64,000 nucleotides of DNA, taken from the NCBI GenBank assembly GCA_030433005.1, contig JAUILQ010000013.1:41379-105378 (forward strand). The letters are read 5' to 3'. How positions within the stretch are numbered: position 1 is the first letter of the stretch; each line of letters opens with the position of its first letter. The notes under the pieces are model-generated. The model worked only from the letters and a program-made list of their open reading frames with translations, did not search any database and was not told the DNA's origin. The translations under genes were made by a program, and so were the position numbers. This document shows, one piece after another, positions 55,814-64,000 of this stretch. The DNA is from Alphaproteobacteria bacterium. Its GTDB lineage: Bacteria; Pseudomonadota; Alphaproteobacteria; Kiloniellales; DSM-21159.

Positions 55814-55849
55814 ACGGCCGGTCCGGACTGCCAGGTTCGGGCCGGCCGT
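55814..55849 (+). terminator. Hairpin between the unknown gene and the synthase gene
   Basis: ACGGCCGG (55814-55821) pairs with CCGGCCGT (55842-55849), followed by TTTCC. A second hairpin, GGGGCCGC/GCGGCCCC, lies just before it (55765-55796). Together they may end transcription of the unknown gene or lower read-through into the synthase genes. Confidence 0.4.
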
Positions 55850-55951
55850 TTCCATTCGTACCTGATGGATCCGTGTGCAACGACCCCGCGGGCCCGGCCG
55901 GCGATGCCGCGTGGCCGGCCCCAGGCGAGGATCGAGCAGGGAGGAACCCGC

Positions 55952-58900
55952 ATGTCGGTGAGCCAAGAAGGCCAGGCCGCACGGCAGGAGCGCCGGGGCG
56001 AGCGGACAGGGCGGGGCATCGCCATCGTCGGTCTCGCGGCGCTGATGCCCGAGGCCGCCGGCCTCGACGCCTACTGGTCGAACATCCTGCACGGCGTCGA
56101 CTGCATCCGCGACCTGCCCGAGGGCCGCTGGCGGCCCGACCTCTACCTCGCCGAGGATCCCGGCGCGCCGGACCGGGCCTATGCGGCGCGCGGCGGCTTC
56201 CTGCCGCCGGTGCCGTTCGATCCCCTGGCCTTCGGGCTGCCGCCAAAGGCGCTCGCGTCGCTCGACTCGAGCCAGCTGCTCGGTCTGGTCGCGGCCAAGG
56301 CGGCGCTCGAGGACGCCGGCTGCCCGCCGGGCACGGTCGACCATGCCCGTACCGGCGTCGTGCTCGGACTCGCCGGCACCACCATGAAGTCGCTGCACGA
56401 CCTGCGCGGCGGGCTCGAGACCACGCTGTGGGAGCGGGTGCTGCGCGACCAGGGGCTCGACTCGGAGCGCGTCGCCGAGATCGCGGCGGCGGTGCGCCGC
56501 CACTATCCCGACTGGGAGGAGAATTCCTTTCCCGGCTTCCTGGCCAACGTCGTCGCCGGACGCATCGCCAACCGCTTCGACCTCGGCGGGCCGGCCTTCG
56601 CCGTCGATGCCGCCTGCGCCAGCAGTCTCTGCGCCGTCGGCCTGGCGATGGACGCGCTGGCCGCCGGTCGCGCCGACCTCATGCTGACCGGCGGTCTCGA
56701 CACGGACAACGGGCTGACCGCCTTCCTCAGCTTCTCCAAGACGCCGGCCCTGTCGCCGAGCGGGGCGGTGCGCGCCTTCGACGCCGCGGCTGACGGCACC
56801 CTGATCTCCGAGGGCGTCGGCCTGCTGGTGCTCAAGCGCCTGGCCGACGCCGAGCGCGACGGCGACCGGATCTACGCCGTGCTCGGCGGCTACGGCGCGA
56901 CCAGCGACGGGCGCTCGAAGAGCATCTACGCCCCGCGCGCCGAGGGCCAGGTCCGCGCGGTCCGCGACGCGCTCGAGGCGGCCGGCGTGACGGCCGCCGA
57001 GATCGGCCTGGTCGAGGCGCACGCCACCGGCACGGCAGTCGGCGATGCCGTCGAGTTCGAGGCGCTGGAGACCGTCTTCTCCGCCGCCGGCGCGCCGGCG
57101 CGCGGCACCGCGCTCGGCAGCGTGAAGTCGCAGATCGGCCACACCAAGGCGGCCGCCGGTGCGGCCAGCCTGATCAAGGCCGCGCTCGCGCTGCACTACA
57201 AGGCGCTGCCGCCGACTCTCAACGTGACGCGGCCGAACCCGCGGCTGGAGCCGGAGGGGTCGCCGCTCTACCTCAACACGCGCACGCGCCCCTGGGCCGC
57301 GCGAGCCGACCGGCCGAGGCGGGCCGGCGTCAGCGCCTTCGGCTTCGGCGGGGCCAACCTGCACGTCGTCCTGGAAGAGGCGCCCCAGGCCGTCGAGCCG
57401 CTGCCCCTGGCGGCCAGCCCGGTCGGCGTGATTGTCGAGGCGGCGAGCCCGGAGGCCCTGGCCGAGCGCTGCCGCGATCTCGCCGCGCGCCTGGCGGGCG
57501 GCGAGGGCCGCGCGCTTCTCGCCGAGCTCGTCGCGGCGCCGACGCCGGCGCCCGAGCGGCCGCGCCTCGGCTTCGTCGCCGCCGATCCGGCCGAGGCGGC
57601 GCGCGTCCTCGACCTGGCTGCGGAGACGCTGGCGAACCGGGGCGGGCAGGCGGACTGGTCGCTGCCGGCCGGGGTCCACTATCGCCCGGCGGCGCTGCCG
57701 GAAGCGGCGGAGGGGGCCCTGGTCGCGCTGTTTCCGGGACAGGGCTCGCAGTACGTCGGGATGGGCGGCGAACTGACCATCGCCTTTCCGCAGGTGCGCA
57801 CGGCCTTCGAGCGACTCGATCGGCGCTATGAGTCGGCCGGCCTGACGCCGCTGTCTTCCGTCGTCTTCCCGCCGCCCGACGCCGATCCGGAAGCGGCCGG
57901 CGCGCAGGACTCGGCGCTGCGCCGCACGCTCTACGCCCAGGGCGCGGTCGGTGCGTTGTCGCTCGGGCTGCTTCGGGTCCTGGAGAGCAGCGGCTTTCGC
58001 GCCGACTTCGCGGCCGGGCACAGCTTCGGCGAGCTGACTGCGCTGCACGCCGCCGGCGCTCTCGGCGAAGACGGCTTCCTCGACCTCGTGCTGGCGCGCG
58101 GCCAGGCGCTGACGCCGCCCGAGGACCTCTCGGACGCGGGCACGTTGCTGGCCGTCGAGGCGGACCGCGCGACCGTCGAGACGGAGCTCGCGGCGCTGGG
58201 CGATCTGGCGGGGCTGCGCCTGGCCAACGCCAACGCGCCGGGACAGACGGTGATCGGCGGCCCGCTCGATACGGTCGAGGCCGCTGCCGAGCGCCTTGCC
58301 GGACGCGGCCACTCGGTGGTCCGCCTGCCGGTCGCGGCGGCCTTCCATACGCCCTGCGTCGGCTACGCCGAACAGCCCTGGCGCCGGGCCCTGGCCGGAG
58401 CGACCTTCGCGGCACCGCGCTGCCGGGTCGCCTCGAACCGCAGCGGCGGCTTCCACGACGGGGAGTCGGGGGCGCTGTGCGAGGGTCTCGCCGCGCAGCC
58501 CTTCGAGCCGGTGCTGTTCCAGGACGATATCGAGGCGATCTACCAGGCCGGTGGACGCGTCTTCGTCGAGGTCGGGCCGCGGGCCGTGCTGACCGGCCTT
58601 GTCGGAGCGACGCTCGGCGAGCGGCCGCATCTGGCCCTGGCGCTCGATCCAGGCCGCGGCGCCGACGCCGAGCGCCGGCTGCGCGGCGCGATCCTGCAGC
58701 TGCGGGTCGCCGGCCTGGCACTGCGCGAGCCGCGGCCGGTCAAGCTGCCGAGTGCGCCGGCGCCGCTGCCCGAGCACGGTGCGCTGGTCTGGATCGACGG
58801 CGAATCGGTCGGCGCCGTCGAGCGCCGCCGCGACGCCGAGCAGGCCCTCGCGGAGCTGGCACGGCGGCGTCCGCTGCAGGCCCGGCCGACGCCTGACGAG

Positions 58901-61900
58901 ACGCCGCCGCCGGCGCACCGGCCCGAGGAGCCTGCCGTGGATCGGACCGCGAACCCGGCCGCCGGCCCGGCGCTGCTCGACCCGTCGCTGCTCGACCGGG
59001 CGCTCGACCTGGAAGAGGCGACGCTCGCCGCGCACCGCGACTTCCTCGCCCTGCAGGGCGACCAGGCCCGGCTGCTTGCGGAGTTGCAGGCCAAGGGCGC
59101 CGACGGGCGCCTGGTCGAGCGGCTCGCCGCCCAGCAGGCGGAGGTCACGCGCCTGCACGCCGATTTCCTGGCCGGCCAGCGCGGCCACGCCCGGCGCCTG
59201 CTGGGCGGCGGCGAGTCGCCCGCGGCGGCGCCGGCCCCGGTTGCGCCCCCCCTTGCGACCCGGATTGCGGCCGGGGTCCCGGCCCGAACCGCAGTCGAAG
59301 CCGGCGCTCCGGCGCCGGCCGCCGCTGCCGGTGCAGCGGCCCCGGCGGATTCGCCGGAACACGATGCCGCCGCTTCCGGGCCGTCGGGCATGACGGCCGA
59401 GGCGATCCTGCCGCGCCTGCTCGAGATCGTCGGCGAGGCAACCGGCTATCCCGCCGACTTCCTCGACCCGGCGATGGACCTGGAGGCCGATCTCGGAATC
59501 GATTCGATCAAGCGCGTCGAGATCCTTGCGGCCCTGCGGGACGCCCTGGGCGAGCCCGGTCGCCGGGCCGGACCGCTGCCGAAGTCGGCGCTCGGCGGCG
59601 CCGTCAGCCTGCAGGGGCTGGCCGAGCTCCTGGCGCGCCACGTCGCCTCGGCCAGCGAGCCGGCGAGCGCCGCGCCCGCCGAGCCGGGCGCAACGGCCCA
59701 GCCCGCGACGCCGGCCGCGCCTGCGGCGCGGCCTGAAGCCGCGACGGAACGCACCGGCCTGACGCAGCTGAGCCGGCTGCTTGCCGGGATCGTCGCCGAC
59801 AAGACCGGCTATCCGGAAGACATGCTCGGCCCGGACCTCGACATCGAGGCCGACCTCGGCATCGACTCGATCAAGCGGGTGGAGATCCTCTCGGCGCTGC
59901 GCGACGCCCTGGGCGACGCCGTGCCGGCCTGGCCGGACCGGCTCGACCTCGCCGGCGCCCGGACCCTGGGTGCGGTCGCCCGGCTGCTGGCCGGCGCCGC
60001 GGCCGGCGTCGCCAGCGACGCTGCGACCGCAGGCGCCCTGCCGGCCAACCAGAACGAGCGGCGGGAGGCGCAGCGGGAGGGACCCGCCGAGGGGCGGGCT
60101 GCCGGAACGGCGACCGGCACGCTGGCCTGGCACGCGCTGCCGGCGGCCCCGGCGGAGCCGGTGCGGCTCGCAGGGGCGGTCGCGATCCTCGGCGAGTGCG
60201 ACGCTGTCACGGTGGCGATCGCCGAGCGTTTGGAGGCGGCGGGAGCGACGCCGGTCGTGCTCCAGGTGCCGCCCGCGCCCGCAACCGAGACCGTCGAGCC
60301 GCCGGAGACGCTGCATTGCCTGCCGCTTGCCGATGCCGGTCGCGCGACGCTGGATGCCGCGCTGACCCGCGTCGAGCGCCTGTTCGGGCCGCTTGGCGGC
60401 GCCCTGTTCCGCTGGCCGGCAACGGGGCCGGCGGCGGGGCCGGCCGCGGCCGGCGAGCGCGGCGGCTCGGCGTTCGGAGACACGGCGCTGCTGGCGGCGG
60501 CGCTGGACCTCGCGTCGCTGCTCGACGCCCGGCTGCCGGACGCGGCCGGGGCCGCCTTCCTGAGCCTGGTGCCGGCCGGCGCCGCGCCGGCCGCCGCGGG
60601 GCTGCGCGGCCTCGTGCGGTGCCTGGCCGCCGAATGGCCGAGCGTCGGCTGCCGCGCCCTCGAGCTCGACGGCGCGCTGCCGCCGGCCGAGATCGCCAAG
60701 GCCGTCCTCGACGAGCTGGGCCGCCGCGACGAGGCGCCGGTCGTGCGCCTCGACGGGAAGCGCCGGCAGGCGCTCGGCTTCGAGCCGCTCGTCCTGCCGC
60801 CGGACGGCCCGCTGCCGATCGGTCCCGGGGACCTGGTGCTGGTCAGCGGCGGCGGCCGCGGCATCACGGCCGACTGCGCCGAGGCCCTGGCGCGCGCCAG
60901 CGGCTGCTGCCTGCTGCTGCTCGGCCGCACCGCGCTCGACGCGCGCGAACCCGCCTGGGCCGAGGGCGTCGCCGATGGCGAGCTGCGCGGCGCCGCCATC
61001 GCCGCCCTGTCGGCCGAGGCCAGGCCGACGCCGCGCCAGGTCGAGGAGGTGCTTGCGCCGCTCGTCGCCGCGCGGGCCGTGCGCAGCCGCCTGGCCGCCT
61101 TGCGCGAGAAGGGCATCGAGGCCGACTACCGGGCGGTGGACGTCGCCGATGCCGCGGCCGTGGCGGCGCTGGTCGCGGAGAGCGGGCCGGTCGCCGGCCT
61201 GGTCCACGGCGCCGGGGCGCTCGCCGACCGACGGATCGGCGACAAGCGGGCGGAGGATTTCGATCGCGTCTTCAGGCCCAAGGTCGAGGGACTGCGCGCG
61301 CTGCTCGACGCCCTCGACCCGGGCCGGCTCAAGCTGCTGGCGCTGTTCTCCTCGACCGCGGCGGCCTTCGGCAACGCCGGGCAGAGCGACTACGCCATGG
61401 CCAACGCGCTGCTCGACGAGACGGCGGCGCGCCTGGCGCAAGACCGGCCTGCCTGCCGGGTCGTCTCCCTGGCCTGGGGGCCCTGGGCCGGCGGCATGGT
61501 GACGCCGGAGCTGGCGCGCCGCTTCGCCGAGCGCGGCATCCGGCCGATCGAGACCGCCGAGGGCCAGGCGCTGTTCCTGGCCGCCCTGCGGCAGCGCGGC
61601 ACCGCGCACCTGGTGATCGGCGACGACCTCTCCGGCGGCGCGGCAGCGGCCGGGGCCACGCGGCGCTTCAGCCTCGCCGACACGCCGGAGCTGGCCGACC
61701 ACGTGATCGACGGGCGTCCGGTGCTGCCGGCCGCCTGGCCGCTGGCCTGGATGCTGGCGGCCGCCGAGGCCCGCGGCCTCGAGGTCGGCGCGGTCGAGGA
61801 CTTCCGCGTGCTCAAGGGGGTGATCCTGGAGGACGGCGAGAGCGCGCCGCTGACCCTGTCGCTGTCGGAACTCGACGGCGCCTGGCAGGCGAGCGTCGCC

Positions 61901-62455
61901 GACGCGGCCGGCGAGGAGCCGGCGAACGCCCACTACCGTGCCCGGTTGATTCCCGGCTCGCCGCAGGCCGGCGCGCGGTCGGGGCGGCTGGAGACGACGG
62001 CGCCCGGCGAGAGCCAGGGGATCGACGCTCAGGCCTACCTCGAGGGACCGATCGCCTATGGGCCGGCCTTCCGCGGCGTCCTGGCGGTCGAGCGGCTCGA
62101 CGGCGAAGGCGTGCGTCTCGCCGTGAGGCTGCCCGCCAGCCCGGCCGAGGGCGCGCGCAATCCGCTGGCCTACGACATCGCGACCCACGCCCTGCTGGTC
62201 TGGCTCCAGGCCGAGCGCGGCGCCGGCTGCCTGCCGAGCCGGGTCGCCCGCATCGTCTGGCAGGCCGGTCCGGCGGAGGGAGCGCTGACCGTCGAGGCCA
62301 GGATCCGCTCGCTCGACGCCGAGCGGCTGGTCGCCGACCTCGCGCTGTTCGACGGCGACGGTGCGGCGCTGCTCCGGATCGAGGGCTTCGAGGGCGTCGT
62401 CGTCGACCGCGAGCACCCGCTGTTCCAGCGCGCCGCGGCGCGCCGCAGCGCCTGA
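55952..62455 (+). CDS. PfaA-like iterative polyketide/PUFA-type synthase (KS-AT-ACP-ACP-KR-DH)
   Basis: A 2167-residue multidomain synthase. The ketosynthase spans residues 20-460, with active-site Cys222 (DAACASSLC) and His in EAHATGTAVGD and SQIGHTKAAAG. The acyltransferase spans about 590-900, with nucleophile Ser691 (GHSFGELTALH). Two ACPs carry phosphopantetheine serines at 1185 and 1306, both in the PUFA-type motif LGIDSIKRVEIL. A ketoreductase starts near 1628 (LVLVSGGGRGI; catalytic FSSTAAAFGNAGQSDYAM near 1800). The C-terminal hotdog dehydratase-like domain starts near 1915 (HVIDGRPVLP). The domain order is that of PfaA, but with two ACPs instead of the four to nine of marine PUFA synthases. 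ATG 55952 follows a GGGAGGAA site. Confidence 0.92.
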   Translation: MSVSQEGQAARQERRGERTGRGIAIVGLAALMPEAAGLDAYWSNILHGVDCIRDLPEGRWRPDLYLAEDPGAPDRAYAARGGFLPPVPFDPLAFGLPPKALASLDSSQLLGLVAAKAALEDAGCPPGTVDHARTGVVLGLAGTTMKSLHDLRGGLETTLWERVLRDQGLDSERVAEIAAAVRRHYPDWEENSFPGFLANVVAGRIANRFDLGGPAFAVDAACASSLCAVGLAMDALAAGRADLMLTGGLDTDNGLTAFLSFSKTPALSPSGAVRAFDAAADGTLISEGVGLLVLKRLADAERDGDRIYAVLGGYGATSDGRSKSIYAPRAEGQVRAVRDALEAAGVTAAEIGLVEAHATGTAVGDAVEFEALETVFSAAGAPARGTALGSVKSQIGHTKAAAGAASLIKAALALHYKALPPTLNVTRPNPRLEPEGSPLYLNTRTRPWAARADRPRRAGVSAFGFGGANLHVVLEEAPQAVEPLPLAASPVGVIVEAASPEALAERCRDLAARLAGGEGRALLAELVAAPTPAPERPRLGFVAADPAEAARVLDLAAETLANRGGQADWSLPAGVHYRPAALPEAAEGALVALFPGQGSQYVGMGGELTIAFPQVRTAFERLDRRYESAGLTPLSSVVFPPPDADPEAAGAQDSALRRTLYAQGAVGALSLGLLRVLESSGFRADFAAGHSFGELTALHAAGALGEDGFLDLVLARGQALTPPEDLSDAGTLLAVEADRATVETELAALGDLAGLRLANANAPGQTVIGGPLDTVEAAAERLAGRGHSVVRLPVAAAFHTPCVGYAEQPWRRALAGATFAAPRCRVASNRSGGFHDGESGALCEGLAAQPFEPVLFQDDIEAIYQAGGRVFVEVGPRAVLTGLVGATLGERPHLALALDPGRGADAERRLRGAILQLRVAGLALREPRPVKLPSAPAPLPEHGALVWIDGESVGAVERRRDAEQALAELARRRPLQARPTPDETPPPAHRPEEPAVDRTANPAAGPALLDPSLLDRALDLEEATLAAHRDFLALQGDQARLLAELQAKGADGRLVERLAAQQAEVTRLHADFLAGQRGHARRLLGGGESPAAAPAPVAPPLATRIAAGVPARTAVEAGAPAPAAAAGAAAPADSPEHDAAASGPSGMTAEAILPRLLEIVGEATGYPADFLDPAMDLEADLGIDSIKRVEILAALRDALGEPGRRAGPLPKSALGGAVSLQGLAELLARHVASASEPASAAPAEPGATAQPATPAAPAARPEAATERTGLTQLSRLLAGIVADKTGYPEDMLGPDLDIEADLGIDSIKRVEILSALRDALGDAVPAWPDRLDLAGARTLGAVARLLAGAAAGVASDAATAGALPANQNERREAQREGPAEGRAAGTATGTLAWHALPAAPAEPVRLAGAVAILGECDAVTVAIAERLEAAGATPVVLQVPPAPATETVEPPETLHCLPLADAGRATLDAALTRVERLFGPLGGALFRWPATGPAAGPAAAGERGGSAFGDTALLAAALDLASLLDARLPDAAGAAFLSLVPAGAAPAAAGLRGLVRCLAAEWPSVGCRALELDGALPPAEIAKAVLDELGRRDEAPVVRLDGKRRQALGFEPLVLPPDGPLPIGPGDLVLVSGGGRGITADCAEALARASGCCLLLLGRTALDAREPAWAEGVADGELRGAAIAALSAEARPTPRQVEEVLAPLVAARAVRSRLAALREKGIEADYRAVDVADAAAVAALVAESGPVAGLVHGAGALADRRIGDKRAEDFDRVFRPKVEGLRALLDALDPGRLKLLALFSSTAAAFGNAGQSDYAMANALLDETAARLAQDRPACRVVSLAWGPWAGGMVTPELARRFAERGIRPIETAEGQALFLAALRQRGTAHLVIGDDLSGGAAAAGATRRFSLADTPELADHVIDGRPVLPAAWPLAWMLAAAEARGLEVGAVEDFRVLKGVILEDGESAPLTLSLSELDGAWQASVADAAGEEPANAHYRARLIPGSPQAGARSGRLETTAPGESQGIDAQAYLEGPIAYGPAFRGVLAVERLDGEGVRLAVRLPASPAEGARNPLAYDIATHALLVWLQAERGAGCLPSRVARIVWQAGPAEGALTVEARIRSLDAERLVADLALFDGDGAALLRIEGFEGVVVDREHPLFQRAAARRSA

Positions 62456-62466
62456 GCGGGGCGACC

Positions 62467-64000
62467 GTGCGGGACAGCGACGACAGGGCCGAGGGGGCCG
62501 CGCCGGGGGATGCCGGGCGCGAGCCGCTGGCGATCGTCGGCGTCGCGGCGCTGCTGCCCGGCGCCGCCGACCCGCAGGCCTTCTGGCAGCGGCTGCTCGA
62601 GGGCTGGGACGCGATCGGCCCGGCGACCCGCGAGGACTTCGGCCTCGATCCGGCGCGTCTCTTCTCGGCGGAGCGCGGCGTGCCCGACCGCCTGTGCAGC
62701 CTGCAGGGCGCGTGGCTGCGCGACGCCGAGCCGTCCTGCGAGGGCTACGCCATCCCCGCCGCGGAGCTCGCCCGGCACGGGCGCCTGGTGCGCTGGCCGT
62801 TGGCCCTGGCCCGTGCCGCGCTCGAGGAGGCCGAAGCCAGCGGCGCCCTGGACCGGACGCGCTGCGGCCTGCTGCTCGGCGCCTATTCCTGGGGCACGAC
62901 GCAGAAGTCGACGGCGCTGTTCCGCGAGCTCTACGACCCGCTGATCGAGCCGGCGGTGGCCGCGGCGCTGGGCCGCGAGGGCTTCCGCTTCGCCGACGGC
63001 CGCGAGCCGCCGGACCCAGCCGACGGCCTGATCGCCGGCCAGGTGCCCGGCGTGCTGGCGCGCGCGCTGTCGCTCGGCGGTCCGCGCTACGCGCTGGACG
63101 CCGCCTGCGCGACCTCGCTCTACGCACTCAAGCTGGCGGCCCTGCATCTCTGGGCCGGCCAGGCCGATTCCATGGTGGTGACCGCGGCCAGCACCATCGA
63201 CCCGCTCTACGCCAGTCTCGGCTTCGCCGCGCTGCACGCGCTGCCGGCCGGCGGGCGCAGCCGGCCGCTCGACGCCGGCTCGGACGGCTTGGCGCTCGGC
63301 CAGGGCGGCGTCGCCTTCCTGGTCCGCCGCCTGTCCGACGCCCGGGCCGACGGGCAGCGCGTGCGCGCGGTGATCCGCGGCATCGGCCTGGCCAGCGACG
63401 GCCGCGGCCAGCACATCATCACGCCCAACGCCCGCGGCCAGCGTCTGGCCTGCCGGCGCGCCTACGAGGAGGCCGGCCTGACACCGGCGGCCATCGACTA
63501 CGTCGAGTGCCACGCGACGGGCACGCGGGTCGGCGACCGCAGCGAGCTCAACGTGCTCAGCGAGGTCTTCGGCGATGCCGCGGGGGGCGGGGTGCCGCCG
63601 CTCGGCGGCGTCAAGTCGAACCTCGGCCATCTGCTGACCGCCGCCGGCGGCGTCGGCACGCTCAAGACGCTGCTGGCGATGGAGCGGGGCCGGATCCCAC
63701 CGACCGTCGGCGTCGAGACCCCGCTCGCCTCGGACGACGGCCGGGTCGGCGCGGCCCAGATCGTGCGCGAGACGCGCGACTGGGGCGAGCGGACGCCGGG
63801 CCGGCGTCGCGCGGCGGTCAACGCCTTCGGCTTCGGCGGCACCAACGCGCACCTGATCCTGGAGGATGGCGGAGCGGCGGAGGAGCCGCTGCCCTCGGGC
63901 CCCCCGCTGTCGGCCCGCGAGCCGCTGGCCATCGTCGGCATGGCCGCGCAGGCCGGCTCGGCGGCGGACCTCGCGGCCTGGCGCCGCCGCCTGGCCGAGG
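62467..64000 (+). CDS. PfaC-like synthase, N-terminal part (KS then second KS/CLF), cut by window end
   Basis: The frame is open from GTG 62467 to the end of the window (511 residues seen). The first domain is a ketosynthase: EPLAIVGVAALLPGAADPQA at the start, active-site Cys214 (LDAACATSLYAL), and His residues in ECHATGTRVGD and SNLGHLLTAAGG. A new ketosynthase-like N-terminus, EPLAIVGMAAQAGSAADLAA, follows near residue 487. Two KS-type domains in a row (KS plus chain-length factor) are the hallmark of PfaC subunits, which usually continue with dehydratase domains. It starts 11 bp after the PfaA-like gene, so both are one operon. Confidence 0.88.
   Translation, partial: MRDSDDRAEGAAPGDAGREPLAIVGVAALLPGAADPQAFWQRLLEGWDAIGPATREDFGLDPARLFSAERGVPDRLCSLQGAWLRDAEPSCEGYAIPAAELARHGRLVRWPLALARAALEEAEASGALDRTRCGLLLGAYSWGTTQKSTALFRELYDPLIEPAVAAALGREGFRFADGREPPDPADGLIAGQVPGVLARALSLGGPRYALDAACATSLYALKLAALHLWAGQADSMVVTAASTIDPLYASLGFAALHALPAGGRSRPLDAGSDGLALGQGGVAFLVRRLSDARADGQRVRAVIRGIGLASDGRGQHIITPNARGQRLACRRAYEEAGLTPAAIDYVECHATGTRVGDRSELNVLSEVFGDAAGGGVPPLGGVKSNLGHLLTAAGGVGTLKTLLAMERGRIPPTVGVETPLASDDGRVGAAQIVRETRDWGERTPGRRRAAVNAFGFGGTNAHLILEDGGAAEEPLPSGPPLSAREPLAIVGMAAQAGSAADLAAWRRRLAE

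Noticed and set aside
55253..63127. Antisense open frame of about 2600 codons opposite the synthase genes
   Set aside because: It is the antisense shadow of the PfaA- and PfaC-like genes. High GC removes stop codons from this frame; the product is Arg/Gly/Ala low complexity with no domain.

Overview
The window is very GC-rich, densely coded DNA. Its gene content points to an alphaproteobacterium of the Rhodospirillales/Kiloniellales type: birA-coaX-RNase J, a fused ispDF, the ntrBC-ntrYX-trkA-hfq-hflX neighbourhood, DUF1467 and lipA-coq10. No rRNA, tRNA, CRISPR array, integrase or transposase was recognised. Tight ATGA/GTGA/TTGA/CTGA stop-start overlaps are common, so translational coupling is widespread.

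Layout. 1-4106: end of a conserved housekeeping operon (birA cut by the window edge, coaX, RNase J, an epimerase, DUF1467). 4107-4483: no gene, but several hairpins and a candidate leftward small RNA. 4484-6673: purine permease and a FrnE/DsbA-like oxidoreductase, both leftward. 6901-11957: a five-gene operon (acyl-CoA synthetase, SDR, acyl-CoA dehydrogenase, APH-like kinase, DUF6285) with the gene content of the Pseudomonas levulinate operon lvaEDCAB. A 91-bp palindromic repeat separates it from a convergent TetR gene. 12876-16523: lipA, coq10/ratA, cinA C-terminal type, pgpA, ispDF. 16622-27228: a CcsA/YpjD-like membrane protein, ntrB, ntrC, ntrY, ntrX, trkA, a D-amino-acid aminotransferase and a HAD phosphatase. 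27229-33972: an iron-uptake insert (FecI sigma, FecR, TonB receptor with STN domain, DUF3649-PepSY-DUF3325) with visibly different base use. It sits between the ntr/trkA block and hfq-hflX, which usually lie close together. 34240-36663: DinB, hfq, hflX. 36690-39147: promoter plus CIRCE, groES, groEL, terminator. 39198-47941: metabolic genes (IMPase, D-2-hydroxyacid dehydrogenase, N-carbamoyl-D-amino-acid hydrolase type, class III aminotransferase, MocR regulator, MmgE/PrpD, SDR) and mazG. 48000-64000: an NHLP/NHLM-type exporter (HlyD plus two ABC proteins), divergent from an unknown protein and two PUFA-synthase-like polyketide synthases; the second runs off the window end.

The strongest unusual points are these. 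(1) GroES carries an extra ~95-residue, Lys/Ala/Pro-rich, histone H1-like tail with no acidic residue. (2) A PfaA/PfaC-like secondary-lipid synthase lies beside a peptide-type exporter whose C39 peptidase domain has lost its catalytic Cys and probably its His, and no precursor peptide is visible. (3) There is an lva-like 4-hydroxyacid operon in an alphaproteobacterium. (4) A MocR-type regulator lacks the PLP-binding lysine. (5) hflX and cinA appear to start at CTG. All functional calls come from reading motifs and gene context by eye; no database search was run.
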